Shown here piece after piece: positions 50,443 to 59,767 of a stretch of DNA of 64,000 bases (position 1 is its first letter; each line of letters opens with the position of its first letter). The position numbers and the translations under genes were made by a program. The notes beneath the pieces were generated by a model that saw nothing but the letters and a program-made list of their open reading frames with translations, did no database searches and was not told the origin of the DNA. The stretch is from JASLEW01 sp035544875. GTDB taxonomy: Bacteria > Acidobacteriota > Thermoanaerobaculia > Multivoradales > UBA5704. The stretch lies in the NCBI GenBank assembly GCA_035544875.1, contig DASZZP010000031.1, forward strand, positions 1 through 64,000, read 5' to 3'.

Positions 50443-50571
50443 GACGGTCCCACCCTCGGCCGGAGCCATCGCGCCTCTTGAAGCTTTGACTGCCATAGGT
50501 TGCGTAGTCTCCCCCTCTTCTGCGACAATCTCCTCGCGACCGCAGCTCATGCTAGAGGCAGCTGTACTGAC

Positions 50572-51180
50572 GTGCCGATCCTCAAGTCCGAAGTAGCCCT
50601 CTTTCCGCCAGACCTTTTCGCTCTGCCGGCCCGGATGACCCCGTGGCGGGTCGCCTACGTGCGGAGCCGCCAGGAGAAGGCGCTGGCTCGCCACCTGCTG
50701 CGGCACGCCGTCGCGTTCTACCTGCCGCTCGAGGAAAAGCTCGTTCAGCGAGCGGGGCGGCGCTTCGTCTCGCAACTGCCGCTCTTCCCCGGCTACGTTT
50801 TTTTCCGCGGCGCCGTTGCGGAGCGCCTGACGGCGCTGGCCAGCGACCGCGTGGCTTCGGTCCTCGATGTGCTGGATCAGACCCAGCTGGACGCCGAACT
50901 GCGCGCCCTATGGCGCCTCCAGGAGAGCGGCGCCGCTCTCGTCTCCCACCCCTACCTGGGACCGGGCGACCTGGTGCGGGTGGTGGAAGGACCGTTCCAG
51001 GGCCTCTCCGGGACGGTCCTGCGCGAGAAGGGTCGGACGCGGCTGGTGGTCTCGGTGACCTTCCTGCGCCGGTCGGTGGCGGGCGAGTTCGAGCGCCAGG
51101 CGCTCGCCCCGGCCCGGCCCGGTCGGGACCCGGCACGCGAGATCGAAGGCTCGGCAAGCTGGCGCCATCGCGCCGGCTGA
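50572..51180 (+). CDS. Specialised NusG paralogue (UpxY/RfaH/LoaP type)
   Basis: This 202-residue protein has an N-terminal NusG domain (WRVAYVRSRQEKALARHLLRHAVAFYLPLEEKLV, then LFPGYVFFRG) and a C-terminal KOW domain (YLGPGDLVRVVEGPFQGLSGTVLREKGRTRLVVSVTFL). Such paralogues keep RNA polymerase processive through one long operon, usually for surface polysaccharide or metabolites. The GTG at 50572 gives normal length. It directly precedes the glycosyltransferase operon, whose leader (51185-51284) carries three hairpins. A role in antitermination there is a strong inference. Confidence 0.86.
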   Translation: MPILKSEVALFPPDLFALPARMTPWRVAYVRSRQEKALARHLLRHAVAFYLPLEEKLVQRAGRRFVSQLPLFPGYVFFRGAVAERLTALASDRVASVLDVLDQTQLDAELRALWRLQESGAALVSHPYLGPGDLVRVVEGPFQGLSGTVLREKGRTRLVVSVTFLRRSVAGEFERQALAPARPGRDPAREIEGSASWRHRAG

Positions 51181-51184
51181 GCGG

Positions 51185-51284
51185 CCTGCATCGGGCGGTG
51201 ACCGATGCAGGCGGAAAGAGATGATCGAAGAGGGGGGTCGCGTCAGCCCTCTTCTTTCCACTTGTGTCGGTGGCCGTACACCGA
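51185..51284 (+). promoter_or_regulatory. Hairpin leader, candidate target of the NusG paralogue
   Basis: Three hairpins follow the nusG-like stop. The first has a perfect ten-base stem cctgcatcgg/ccgatgcagg (51185-51211), and its loop with neighbours reads ggcggtga, close to the ops core GGCGGTAG. The second is gaagaggg/ccctcttc (51228-51254) followed by TTT, terminator-like. The third is tcggtg/caccga (51267-51284). The glycosyltransferase operon starts at 51326. A terminator that the NusG paralogue overrides is the simplest reading. Confidence 0.6.
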
Positions 51285-51325
51285 AGAGGGCGAAGCTTAT
51301 CCATGTCTAGTGGCGTCCTGCGCCG

Positions 51326-52462
51326 ATGACGGTCCCGCGCCGCGACCTGCTGTTCGTCTCCGCCGGGCTTGGACTCGACGGCGGCGGTCGCGCGCTCGCC
51401 GGCCGGCTCCTCGCCGCGAGCTGCGCCGCCTTCGCCGGCGAGCGCGGCATCGGCTTCAGACTGCTGTCGCTGCGGGGCCTTGACGGCTTTTCCGGTGACA
51501 CTCGGGCGCGGAGCTTCTCCGGCCACCAGGGGGCTCTTGCCCTAGCAGTCTGGCGCCGGCAGCTCGCGCGCGGCAACAGCCACCGGGTTGCCTGCGTCTA
51601 TGACCTGCTGGGACCAGCGCGGCTCCAGGCCTGGCTGCCCGCCCCGCTGCGCGCCCCGTATCTACTATTCATACACGGCATCGAGGTCTGGCGCCGGCTT
51701 TGCGGCGACCGCCGCCGCGCCCTGAAGAACGCCACCATCCGCCTTGCGAACTCGGACCACACTCTCCAGGGCGCGGCGCGGGCGAACCACGGGCTCGGCG
51801 CCGTCGAGATCCTCCCCCTCTGCCTCGAGGAGAGGCCAGCCGCGGGAGAAGTGGACACTTCGCTCCTCGACCGCGCCGGGCGGGGCTACCTTCTGATCGC
51901 CGGTCGGATGGCGGCGACCGAGCGCTACAAGGGGCACGACCAGCTCCTTGACGCGCTGGCGAGCCTGGCCGCGGAGCGGTCCGGTGTCCGTCTCGTGGTG
52001 GCCGGCGGCGGCGACGACGGGCCGCGCCTGGAGGCGCGGGCGGCGGCCCTGGGGCTCGGCGGCCAGGTGCTGTTCACCGGCTTCGTGAGCGAGGCGACGC
52101 TGGTCGAGTTGTACCGCCGTGCCGCCGTCTTCGTCATGCCCAGCCGCGGCGAAGGCTTCGGTCTCGTCTACCTAGAAGCCATGCGGGCCGGCAAGCCGTG
52201 CGTGGCGGCACGCGCCAGCGCGGCGGCGGAAGTGGTCGCCGACGAAGAGACTGGGCTTCTGGTCGACCCGCTCGACCCGCGGGAGCTCGCCGCCGCCCTG
52301 GGCCACCTGCTCGCCGACCCGGAGCTCGCCCGCGGCATGGGCCAGGCGGGGCGCCGGCGCTTCGAGCAGCTCCACACCCCGCGGCGCTTCCACGCGCGGC
52401 TGTGGCCACACCTCGACCGCCTGACCGAAAGCCCGCATGTGCGGCATCAACGGCATCCTTAG
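51326..52462 (+). CDS. Glycosyltransferase, GT4 family
   Basis: This 378-residue retaining GT-B enzyme starts MTVPRRDLLFVSAGLGLDGGGRALAGRLLAA, with the acceptor-side glycine loop. The donor-side domain has LIAGRMAATERYKGHDQLLDAL, VVAGGGDDGPRLEARAAALGLGGQVLFTGFVSEATLVELYRRAAVFVMPSRGEGFGLVYLEAMRAGKPCVA, with the E-x7-E motif in EGFGLVYLE. It should add a sugar to the lipid-linked repeat unit; donor and acceptor are unknown. The 3' end overlaps asnB by 26 bases. Confidence 0.9.
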   Translation: MTVPRRDLLFVSAGLGLDGGGRALAGRLLAASCAAFAGERGIGFRLLSLRGLDGFSGDTRARSFSGHQGALALAVWRRQLARGNSHRVACVYDLLGPARLQAWLPAPLRAPYLLFIHGIEVWRRLCGDRRRALKNATIRLANSDHTLQGAARANHGLGAVEILPLCLEERPAAGEVDTSLLDRAGRGYLLIAGRMAATERYKGHDQLLDALASLAAERSGVRLVVAGGGDDGPRLEARAAALGLGGQVLFTGFVSEATLVELYRRAAVFVMPSRGEGFGLVYLEAMRAGKPCVAARASAAAEVVADEETGLLVDPLDPRELAAALGHLLADPELARGMGQAGRRRFEQLHTPRRFHARLWPHLDRLTESPHVRHQRHP

Positions 52463-54239
52463 CCTCGGCGCGGATGCACCGCCGATCGACCACACCGAGT
52501 TGGTGCGGACGCGCGACGCCATGGCCTCCCGCGGCCCCGACGGGTCCGGTGTCTGGGTGTCCGAGGACGGCCGGGTGGGACTCGCCAACCGCCGGCTCGC
52601 TATCCTCGACCTCACCCCGGCCGGCGCCCAGCCGATGGCCGACCACGACGGCCGCTACCGCATAGTCCTCAACGGCGAGATCTACAACTTCCGTGAGCTG
52701 CGCCAAGACCTCGAGCGCCAAGGCTACGTCTTCCGCTCACAGAGCGACACCGAGGTCCTGCTCGCTCTCTACTCGCGCGAGGGTAAATCGATGCTGCGCC
52801 GGCTGCGCGGCATGTACTCCCTGGCGCTCTGGGACGACGCGGAGCGTACGCTTCTTCTGGCGCGCGACCCTTACGGAATCAAGCCGCTCTACTACGCGCT
52901 CGACCGCCATTACCTGCGATTCGCCTCCCAGGTCAAGGCGCTCGAGGCCGGCGGCGCGGTGAGCGCCAGCGTGGACCCCGGCGGCCTGGTCGGGTTCCTG
53001 CTCTGGGGTTCGGTACCCGAGCCGCTAACCATACGGCGGGCGGTTCGCGCTCTTCCGGCGGGGCATCTCCTCGAGGTGCGCGACGGCAGCGCCGGCGGTC
53101 CCGAGCCACACTACCGCTTCGGCGACGCGGCGCCGGCGGCGGAAATGGACCTGGCCGCCGCGTTCGCGGACTCGGTCCGCGCCCACCTGGTCTCCGACGT
53201 GCCGGTCGCGATCTTCCTCTCGGGCGGGCTCGACTCCAGCCTGCTCGCCGCGCTCGCGCGGCGGAACCTCCCCGAGCCGCCGATCACCTTCACGCTCTCG
53301 TTCGATCTGCTCGCCGGCACACCGCTCGACGAGGCCCCCCTCGCCGCCGAGACCGCCCGCCGCCTGGGCACACGGCACGTCGAGCGCCGGGTTGGGCGCG
53401 AGGACTTCGCGCGTCTCTGGCCGGCGGCAACGGCAGCGATGGACCAGCCCTCAATCGACGGCTTCAACGTCTACCTTGTGAGCCACGTCGCGCACGAGGC
53501 GGGACTCAAGGTGGCTCTCTCAGGGCTCGGCGGCGACGAGTTGCTCGGGAGCTACCCGTCCTTTCGCGACGTGCCGCGCGGCGCGAAGTGGGCCCGCCGG
53601 ACCGCGCGCGTGCCGGGCATGGCTGCAGCCTGGCCGGCCCTCGCGCACGGCCTCGCGCCCTCTCGGCCCAAGCTCGCCGGCTTACTCCGCCACGGCGCCT
53701 CCCTCGCCGGCGCCTACTTCCTGCGCCGCGGCCTCTTCCTGCCCGAGGAGCTCCCCGACCTGATCGGCCGAGACGCGGCAGCCGAGGGCCTCGCCGCCTA
53801 CGACCCGGTCACCGACGCGGCGGCCACTCTCGACGCTCCGCGTAGCGGCCATCCCGGCGAATCCGAGGACGCCTGGCTGGGCGTCCACCTGCTGGAGTCG
53901 GCGCACTACATGCGCAACCAGCTCCTGCGCGACGCCGATTGGGCCTCGATGGCGCACTCCCTGGAGCTGCGCGTGCCCCTGGTGGACACGCGGCTGCGGG
54001 ATGGTCTCGCCCGACGCGGCTTCGCGGACGTGCGCGCGAGAAGCAAAGCTGAAGTGGTGCGCCAAGTGGCTCCAGAGCTGCCCGAGGCAGTTTTCGCGAA
54101 GCGGAAGAGCGGGTTCTACGTGCCTGTCGTGCCGTGGCTCGCCGGTACCGGAATCACGCAGGGTACGGGCTCCGGCCTCGGGTCCAGGCAGCTGGCTCGG
54201 CGCCTGCTGCTGGACAATGGCATGGTCAGCTGTGCGTAG
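52437..54239 (+). CDS. asnB: Asparagine synthase (glutamine-hydrolysing) family protein
   Basis: This 600-residue enzyme has Cys-2 as glutaminase nucleophile (MCGINGILSL), with RGPDGSG, NRRLAILDL and NGEIYNFRELR. The synthase domain has the PPi loop FLSGGLDSSLLAAL, then LSGLGGDELLGSYPSF. It can amidate aspartate, but AsnB-like genes in polysaccharide loci are often thought to amidate sugar acids or peptide parts of the glycan. It overlaps the preceding glycosyltransferase and the flippase. The last residues (GTGSGLGSRQLARRLLLDNGMVSCA) look normal in length. Confidence 0.93.
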   Translation: MCGINGILSLGADAPPIDHTELVRTRDAMASRGPDGSGVWVSEDGRVGLANRRLAILDLTPAGAQPMADHDGRYRIVLNGEIYNFRELRQDLERQGYVFRSQSDTEVLLALYSREGKSMLRRLRGMYSLALWDDAERTLLLARDPYGIKPLYYALDRHYLRFASQVKALEAGGAVSASVDPGGLVGFLLWGSVPEPLTIRRAVRALPAGHLLEVRDGSAGGPEPHYRFGDAAPAAEMDLAAAFADSVRAHLVSDVPVAIFLSGGLDSSLLAALARRNLPEPPITFTLSFDLLAGTPLDEAPLAAETARRLGTRHVERRVGREDFARLWPAATAAMDQPSIDGFNVYLVSHVAHEAGLKVALSGLGGDELLGSYPSFRDVPRGAKWARRTARVPGMAAAWPALAHGLAPSRPKLAGLLRHGASLAGAYFLRRGLFLPEELPDLIGRDAAAEGLAAYDPVTDAAATLDAPRSGHPGESEDAWLGVHLLESAHYMRNQLLRDADWASMAHSLELRVPLVDTRLRDGLARRGFADVRARSKAEVVRQVAPELPEAVFAKRKSGFYVPVVPWLAGTGITQGTGSGLGSRQLARRLLLDNGMVSCA

Positions 54240-55554
54240 GTTGCTGGCAGAGGCGCTGCCCGACCAAGGCTTGGCTTCGACCAAGCCGCTGCGGTCACGC
54301 GCTCTGGAATGGGCCGGCATACTGTCCTCCTACTTCGGCAGTCAGACCCTTACACAGCTGCTCGGCGTCGCCTCTGGGCTGCTCCTTGTGCGCTTCATGC
54401 CACTGCAAGAGTTCGCGCTTTACACCTTGGCCACATCGGCAGTGACCATCTTTACCCTCAGCACGGACCTTGGCAGCACGGCATCGCTCGTTCATTTCTT
54501 CCGCGAGGCGGCCAAGGAAGGAGAAGACTTCCGAGGCTACCTCTCGGCCGTTCTCTCGTTGCGGCGAGCCGTGTTCCTCGTGGGGGCAATCATCGTCCTG
54601 CTGGTGCTGCCGGCCGCCGCTGCGCGGAAAGGATTCGCTCTCCGCGCATCGTTCGCAGTGACTGCCGCCGTGTTGGTTGCCGTCTGGCTCCAGATCGTGT
54701 CGTCACCGCGACTGCTTGCTCTCAGGCTCACCGGGCACTACGGGGATTCCTACCGCGCAGAGATCTGGGGCGGCGCCCTGCGCCTGATCCTGACACTCGC
54801 CATGCTGGCCTCGGCGTTCCTCCAGGCATGGGCTGGCATCGCGGCCTCGGCGCTCGGGGTCATGCTGACGGCGCACCTCGCCGACTCCCCCGCGGCCCAC
54901 GCCGAGGCGCGCGCGATCGAGAAAGCAGCCTTCCGGAGGCGGATCCTGCGATTCCTGCTGCCTACTCTTCCGAGCGCCCTCTTCTTCTCGGTCCAGGGTC
55001 CTCTGACAGTCTGGCTCTGTGCCACCTTCGGCACCACCCACAATATCGCAGAGGTCGGCGCCCTGAGCCGGCTCGGCCTTATCGTCGGGCTGCTCTCGGG
55101 CCTATCCGGAGCCGTGCTTCTTCCGCGGCTCGCATCGATCAAAGACGACCGGCTCTTCCGTGTCCGCTCTCTCCAGTTCGCGCTCCTCCTCTCAGTCCTC
55201 GCAGGCCTGATCCTGGCAGGCGCCGTCGCCGCCCCCAAGGCATTCCTCGCGCTCCTGGGGCCGCACTACTCAGGCCTGCAGACCGAGCTTCTGTTGCTGA
55301 TCGCCGGCTCCGGGCTGACCCTTGTCGGCGGCTATACCGTGAGCGTGAACTTTGCCCGCGGCTGGACGAGGTTCCAGCCTCTGACTCTCGTGGTCGAGGT
55401 AGCTACCCAGGCCGCATTGGTCGCTGTCCTTCCCCTCTCCCGGACCTCGGGGGTGCTGCTGTTCATGCTCTTGAGTGCTGCGACCGGCCTCACCCTCCAG
55501 CTGGTCGTTCTCTTTCTCGGATTCCGGCGGCCGGCGTGGGTCAGGTGGATCTGA
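54232..55554 (+). CDS. Polysaccharide flippase, Wzx/MATE-like
   Basis: This 440-residue protein has about twelve membrane helices, from LTQLLGVASGLLLVRFMPLQEFALYTLATSAVTIFTLSTDLG near the N terminus, a typical Wzx start, to LLFMLLSAATGLTLQLVVLFLGFRRPAWVRWI. It would move undecaprenyl-linked repeat units across the inner membrane for Wzy polymerisation. I use the GTG at 54232, which overlaps the asnB end by eight bases; a TTG at 54241 is also possible. GC content from here to about 59.7 kb looks lower than around it. Confidence 0.88.
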   Translation: MRRLLAEALPDQGLASTKPLRSRALEWAGILSSYFGSQTLTQLLGVASGLLLVRFMPLQEFALYTLATSAVTIFTLSTDLGSTASLVHFFREAAKEGEDFRGYLSAVLSLRRAVFLVGAIIVLLVLPAAAARKGFALRASFAVTAAVLVAVWLQIVSSPRLLALRLTGHYGDSYRAEIWGGALRLILTLAMLASAFLQAWAGIAASALGVMLTAHLADSPAAHAEARAIEKAAFRRRILRFLLPTLPSALFFSVQGPLTVWLCATFGTTHNIAEVGALSRLGLIVGLLSGLSGAVLLPRLASIKDDRLFRVRSLQFALLLSVLAGLILAGAVAAPKAFLALLGPHYSGLQTELLLLIAGSGLTLVGGYTVSVNFARGWTRFQPLTLVVEVATQAALVAVLPLSRTSGVLLFMLLSAATGLTLQLVVLFLGFRRPAWVRWI

Positions 55555-55555
55555 G

Positions 55556-56356
55556 TTGGAATTCTCCACGCCAAGACGTCCTCGGATACGAGCCCGCTGG
55601 CTACCAGGCCACTGGCTGGAGGCGCTGCTCGCCTTTCACGCCCGCCAGGCCGGTCTGGTGTCGGTTCACGGTCACAACGTTCTGATCGGCGGCCTCCACG
55701 CCGGCGCGATCGTGATTGATGTCGGCGCCCACACCGGGGAGTTCACGCGCCCGCTCCTTCGGCTGGGCTGCACGTGCTATGCCGTGGAGCCGGTAGCCTG
55801 GTTGTTGGCGCAGCTCGAAGACCAGCCGGGTCTGAGGAAGTTCTGCCGCGCCATTGCCGCCACGAACGGCGAAGTGTCGTTGCACCTTTCCCGCAATCCA
55901 GAGGCCAACAGCGTCTTCGACTCCATCGCCCGCCGGTTTGGCAGCGCCGGAACGATAACCACACGCTCCACGACGCTCGCCGCGTTCCTAGACGAGGTCG
56001 GGATCCGCGAGGTCGACGTACTCAAGCTGGACATCGAGGGCTCGGAGGTGGCTGTCCTGGAATCCATTCCTGCGGATCTGCTTGCAAGGACCGGCCAGAT
56101 CTCCGTCGAGTTTCACGACCTCCTGGAAGGCTTCGGCGAGGCCGACACGATCCGCCGAGTCAGGCGCCGGCTTTCCCGCGCGGGCTTTCGCTGCCTGGTC
56201 CTTTCCAGGGCCTCCGGACACCACGGCGACACTCTCTTCGTCAACCGGCGGCGCACTATCCTGCCGCTAGGCGCTCGCGTCAATCTGTTTCTCATGGACC
56301 GCGTCACCGCCCCCCTCCGCGCCGGCCTTCATCGTCTATCAACCGCGCTTCGCTAA
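55556..56356 (+). CDS. FkbM-family SAM-dependent methyltransferase (first)
   Basis: This 266-residue protein has motif I AIVIDVGAHTGEFTRPLLRLG, the acidic loop CYAVEPVAWLLAQLE and FkbM features VDVLKLDIEGSEVAVLESI and ISVEFHDLLEGFG. FkbM enzymes methylate hydroxyls; in polysaccharide loci they O-methylate sugars. The start codon is TTG two bases after the flippase stop; no ATG fits with the conserved part. The end overlaps the next gene by one base (TAATG). Confidence 0.85.
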   Translation: MEFSTPRRPRIRARWLPGHWLEALLAFHARQAGLVSVHGHNVLIGGLHAGAIVIDVGAHTGEFTRPLLRLGCTCYAVEPVAWLLAQLEDQPGLRKFCRAIAATNGEVSLHLSRNPEANSVFDSIARRFGSAGTITTRSTTLAAFLDEVGIREVDVLKLDIEGSEVAVLESIPADLLARTGQISVEFHDLLEGFGEADTIRRVRRRLSRAGFRCLVLSRASGHHGDTLFVNRRRTILPLGARVNLFLMDRVTAPLRAGLHRLSTALR

Positions 56357-57354
56357 TGTCAGGCCACCCTTCCCCGCCAGCGCCGCTCTCCGACTCACGA
56401 ATGCAGGGCTGCCAGGTAATCGACGCCCACCGCAGACTCTTGGATAGCGCCCAGGGCGCAGCCGCTTTGAACCCTTTCAACCGACTGCGGTCACGAGCGT
56501 GCCATTCTCTGGCCTATCGTTCAGCGTGGGCCTACAGGAGGCTCGCTGGCGCGCTGCCGATTCGGCCATCGAGGCCCAAGCCCGAGATGCCTCTCACCTA
56601 CCTTACCTTCGGCGGCGTCGCTCACGCTGAGATGCTTCGTGAGTCCCTGGCATCTCTCTGTCGAGCGTGGCCTGCGCTACCTCGACTGCGAGTTGTGTCC
56701 GACGATTCGCTGAGCCGCACCAAAGCCGAGGAACTTCTAAAGTGGTGGCCAACTCCGTGGAAGTTCCTATCCTGGCGGGACTTCCTCCCCAAGTTGACAA
56801 ACCCTAACCTCGTGGCTTTCGCCACTCGTGAGCCTATGGGCAGGAAGCTCGCGGCGATCGCTGACAGCGCGCTGGAGGGCCCAACGCTTTACAGCGATGT
56901 CGATGTTCTCTGGTTCCGATTCCCTCCAAGTATCAATCATTTCATGTCCAGCGAGAGTCCGGCACTCGCTATGTCGCCGGATACACAGCCTTCATATGAT
57001 AAAGCCTTGGTTCCGAGTTTGTTGCCGCACCTGGCTAGCCGGCCGTTCTACTGCGCGGGACTCCTCTACGCCTCCGGCGATTTCTTGAATACCTGCCAGG
57101 CAGCAGACCTTCTCGCGTATGCGGCAGACCACGGCATTGGCGTCACAGAGCAGACGATCCTTGCCGCGGTCGATCATGAACTCGGCGGCGTCTCCTGGCC
57201 GTCGGGCGAAATCGCACTGCTCGACGACGACCGCTTCTCTCTTGCGCCTTCGTTCATCAACACTCGCTGGGCGGCAAGACACTACGTTGGCCAGGTGCGT
57301 CACATCTTTTGGCGGGACGCTCTCGCTCTGCGCCTGGGCATCCAGAGCGTTTGA
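56356..57354 (+). CDS. Putative glycosyltransferase with a DxD motif
   Basis: This 332-residue protein has the pattern of a small GT-A enzyme: LTYLTFGGVAHAEMLRESLASLCRAWPALPRLRVVSDDS near residue 80, then GPTLYSDVDVLWFRFPP, where DVD would bind the metal and nucleotide sugar. RPFYCAGLLYASGDF and TEQTILAAVDHELGG follow, like the product-side loop of such enzymes. I cannot name the family with certainty. It is between two genes of the glycan operon on the same strand, with near-zero spacing. Confidence 0.68.
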   Translation: MSGHPSPPAPLSDSRMQGCQVIDAHRRLLDSAQGAAALNPFNRLRSRACHSLAYRSAWAYRRLAGALPIRPSRPKPEMPLTYLTFGGVAHAEMLRESLASLCRAWPALPRLRVVSDDSLSRTKAEELLKWWPTPWKFLSWRDFLPKLTNPNLVAFATREPMGRKLAAIADSALEGPTLYSDVDVLWFRFPPSINHFMSSESPALAMSPDTQPSYDKALVPSLLPHLASRPFYCAGLLYASGDFLNTCQAADLLAYAADHGIGVTEQTILAAVDHELGGVSWPSGEIALLDDDRFSLAPSFINTRWAARHYVGQVRHIFWRDALALRLGIQSV

Positions 57355-57355
57355 C

Positions 57356-59767
57356 GTGTTCGTGCCGCCTGATGCCCACGAACCGACCGAACCCACGCTG
57401 GAACAGAATCTGAAAAACACTGCTGAATCTCGCGCGGCGAGGATCACCGCTGGCCCTGAACGCCTCGCCTTCGTGCTTCTCGTCGTATCGGGTGTCGTCT
57501 GCCTATTTCAGGCCGCATCCACTATCAGGCGCCTGACGTCAGCGACGACGGTCGTGGAGGTTGGCCTCCAGAATGCATTGCTCACCTGCCATGGCGAGCG
57601 CATCGCCGGCGTCGTCAACCAGCACCTACCTCCCTACCGCCTCCAATGGGACGGCCAGCCTCCGCGAGTCACTTTGGTGCGCAAGCCTGACGGGCGCGTG
57701 GTCGCGGCCCAGGTTCTCAGCCTGGCAAGCCTTTACGCCAACCGCAATGCAGTAGTCTGGACTCCGCGCGACGGCTACAAGCTCACCGAAGATCGCTGCG
57801 AATTCGTCCTAGCAGTGCAGAGTTGCGGCGACAAACAGCACAACTTGGCCCTCCGCTTCGAGGTACCTCCCTCCCGCGCTGGTCTGTTCCTCTGGGGCTT
57901 CGCCGCGGCCGCGCTCTTTGCCATTTCTCTGATCGTTCACATCGCCAATGGCATAGCCCAAGCTTCTCCGTCGCAGACCGTTACCATGATCCTGCTCGCA
58001 GCAAGGCGTACTGCTTTCGTGCTTCTCTCCGTGACCGCCTTCGTCATCCTTTTCCCCGGTCCACCGTGGCTTTCCGGCGACACCGACGCCGCCTCTATAC
58101 ATTCCTTCGCCGCCGCCACCGACCATCCTGAGGCCTTCCGGCGCGACGCCCTCTTGGGTGATCCCTCGAATTTCACCTACTACACGCCGCTCTATGTGAT
58201 GCTTGCGCGGGCCGCCAACGCCGCGGGTTTGCCCTACGAAACCAGTCGCGCGCTGCTGGGCGCTATCGCAACCTGGATTGGGCTCACGGCATACAATCGG
58301 CTCTTTTCGCTACTAGCGGGATCGCGGCTTGTCGGGTTCATCGCCTCTCTGGCGGTCTGGCTGCTGTCGGCGGGTTATCCGCCAAATGAGCACTGGGCGT
58401 TCCCCATGGGCCTCCCGCGCGCTGTCTTCGCGGCGTTGATGCCTGTCGTTCTACTGCTGACGCTGCGCGTCCGTCATAGACCCGGCCTCTGGTGGCAACC
58501 AGCCGCAGCTAGCGGCCTACTCTTCAACGTGCATCCCGCCAGCTCGCCCGCGCTAACCGCTGCAATTCTGGCCGGTCTAATCTTGGTGCCCTCCGCCAGC
58601 ATCCGCGAGAAGGTTCGCGGCGCCGTGGTCGCCACCTTGGCTGCTATCGTCACAATGGCGCCCTTTGCTCTATTTTATGCGACGCGCCGTGTCGCCTACG
58701 CAGGCCAGGGCGAGCACCTCGTCGGAGAGCTGGCCAAGATCATGCCGGCATTCGCTCCCAGGGAGTTTTTTCGGGCCAGCCTTCACATGATTCTTTTTAC
58801 ACCGCGCTACTGGCTCCTCTGCGCTGGTCTGTGCGCTCTCGCGCTGTGGTGCAGGACCAGACCTGCGGTCCGTGTCTTTCTTGGAATGCTTCTTGGCTTT
58901 GCGCTCGTGGCGTTCGTGATGCCTACTATCGATTGGAGTTTGGCGGACCGCTTCGGACGGATGCCCTCCCAGATCGGCCTGATTAGGAACATCCGCTACA
59001 TCGACGTTGTACTGATGACGACAGTGGTCCTCGCAGCCCGGTACCTTCCGCACCGGACCACGACTAGCCCGTTGATTTTACGCGTCACCTGCAAGAGAGG
59101 TCCCAAACAACTTCTTGACGGTCGATTCTTGCTCTCGACAACGCAGCTGCGAGCTTGCGCGGTCATCCTGGCTTGTTTTTTCTTGACCTTCACTACGACG
59201 CTGCGTTCCGTCATCGTGGGCCTCGAAGAATCGACAAGAGCCCTTAGCGGCCATCCATCGGAGGTACCGGCGGCAAGGCTCGAACTTCTCTACGCCTTGC
59301 GCTCGCTGCGCGGCAACGATCAGCGAGCTCTGGTGCCCTTCGACCTCGACTTCGTCCGCGAATACGGAGTGCCGCTTGCCCTGACCTGGAAGGACCCGGA
59401 CACACTGTCTTGGACACACCCGCTTGAGATGATCAAGAGCCAGCGCTTGCTCGATCGCGCGAACACTATTTTGGCGGGCCCGGTGACGGGATCTCGTATC
59501 GAAGAGCTCGCCAACCTGATGAAAGCGGAGATCATTGTGATTGAGCGCTGGAGAGCCGCGCCGGATCTGCAAGACGACCCGCGGCTACTCTTCGCCAACA
59601 GCCGCTATCTAGCCTTTGCCAGCGCGCCTGGATCGTCGAGCTTTCTTCAGCCCACCCATCAGGCGCGATTGCGCTGGCCAGGTGCCGGAGCGCGAGACGC
59701 GGGTGTGACGCGTCCGCCTGGCGTGGCCGCCGTCCCGCTCTGGATCGAGGCGGGGGGAGACGCATGA
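57356..59767 (+). CDS. Large multi-pass membrane protein of the glycan operon
   Basis: This 803-residue protein begins at a GTG one base after the previous stop. A first membrane helix (AFVLLVVSGVVCLFQAASTI) is followed by an outside domain of about 120 residues. Then come ten or more helices (AGLFLWGFAAAALFAISLIVHIANGIA; FVLLSVTAFVILFPGPPWLSGDTDAASIHSF) and a C-terminal soluble part. An Asp pair early in a loop (GDTDAASIH) and a YYTPLYVMLARAAN segment recall GT-C-type glycosyltransferases or membrane proteins of unknown use. The function is not clear. It overlaps the next methyltransferase as ATGA. Confidence 0.72.
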   Translation: MFVPPDAHEPTEPTLEQNLKNTAESRAARITAGPERLAFVLLVVSGVVCLFQAASTIRRLTSATTVVEVGLQNALLTCHGERIAGVVNQHLPPYRLQWDGQPPRVTLVRKPDGRVVAAQVLSLASLYANRNAVVWTPRDGYKLTEDRCEFVLAVQSCGDKQHNLALRFEVPPSRAGLFLWGFAAAALFAISLIVHIANGIAQASPSQTVTMILLAARRTAFVLLSVTAFVILFPGPPWLSGDTDAASIHSFAAATDHPEAFRRDALLGDPSNFTYYTPLYVMLARAANAAGLPYETSRALLGAIATWIGLTAYNRLFSLLAGSRLVGFIASLAVWLLSAGYPPNEHWAFPMGLPRAVFAALMPVVLLLTLRVRHRPGLWWQPAAASGLLFNVHPASSPALTAAILAGLILVPSASIREKVRGAVVATLAAIVTMAPFALFYATRRVAYAGQGEHLVGELAKIMPAFAPREFFRASLHMILFTPRYWLLCAGLCALALWCRTRPAVRVFLGMLLGFALVAFVMPTIDWSLADRFGRMPSQIGLIRNIRYIDVVLMTTVVLAARYLPHRTTTSPLILRVTCKRGPKQLLDGRFLLSTTQLRACAVILACFFLTFTTTLRSVIVGLEESTRALSGHPSEVPAARLELLYALRSLRGNDQRALVPFDLDFVREYGVPLALTWKDPDTLSWTHPLEMIKSQRLLDRANTILAGPVTGSRIEELANLMKAEIIVIERWRAAPDLQDDPRLLFANSRYLAFASAPGSSSFLQPTHQARLRWPGAGARDAGVTRPPGVAAVPLWIEAGGDA

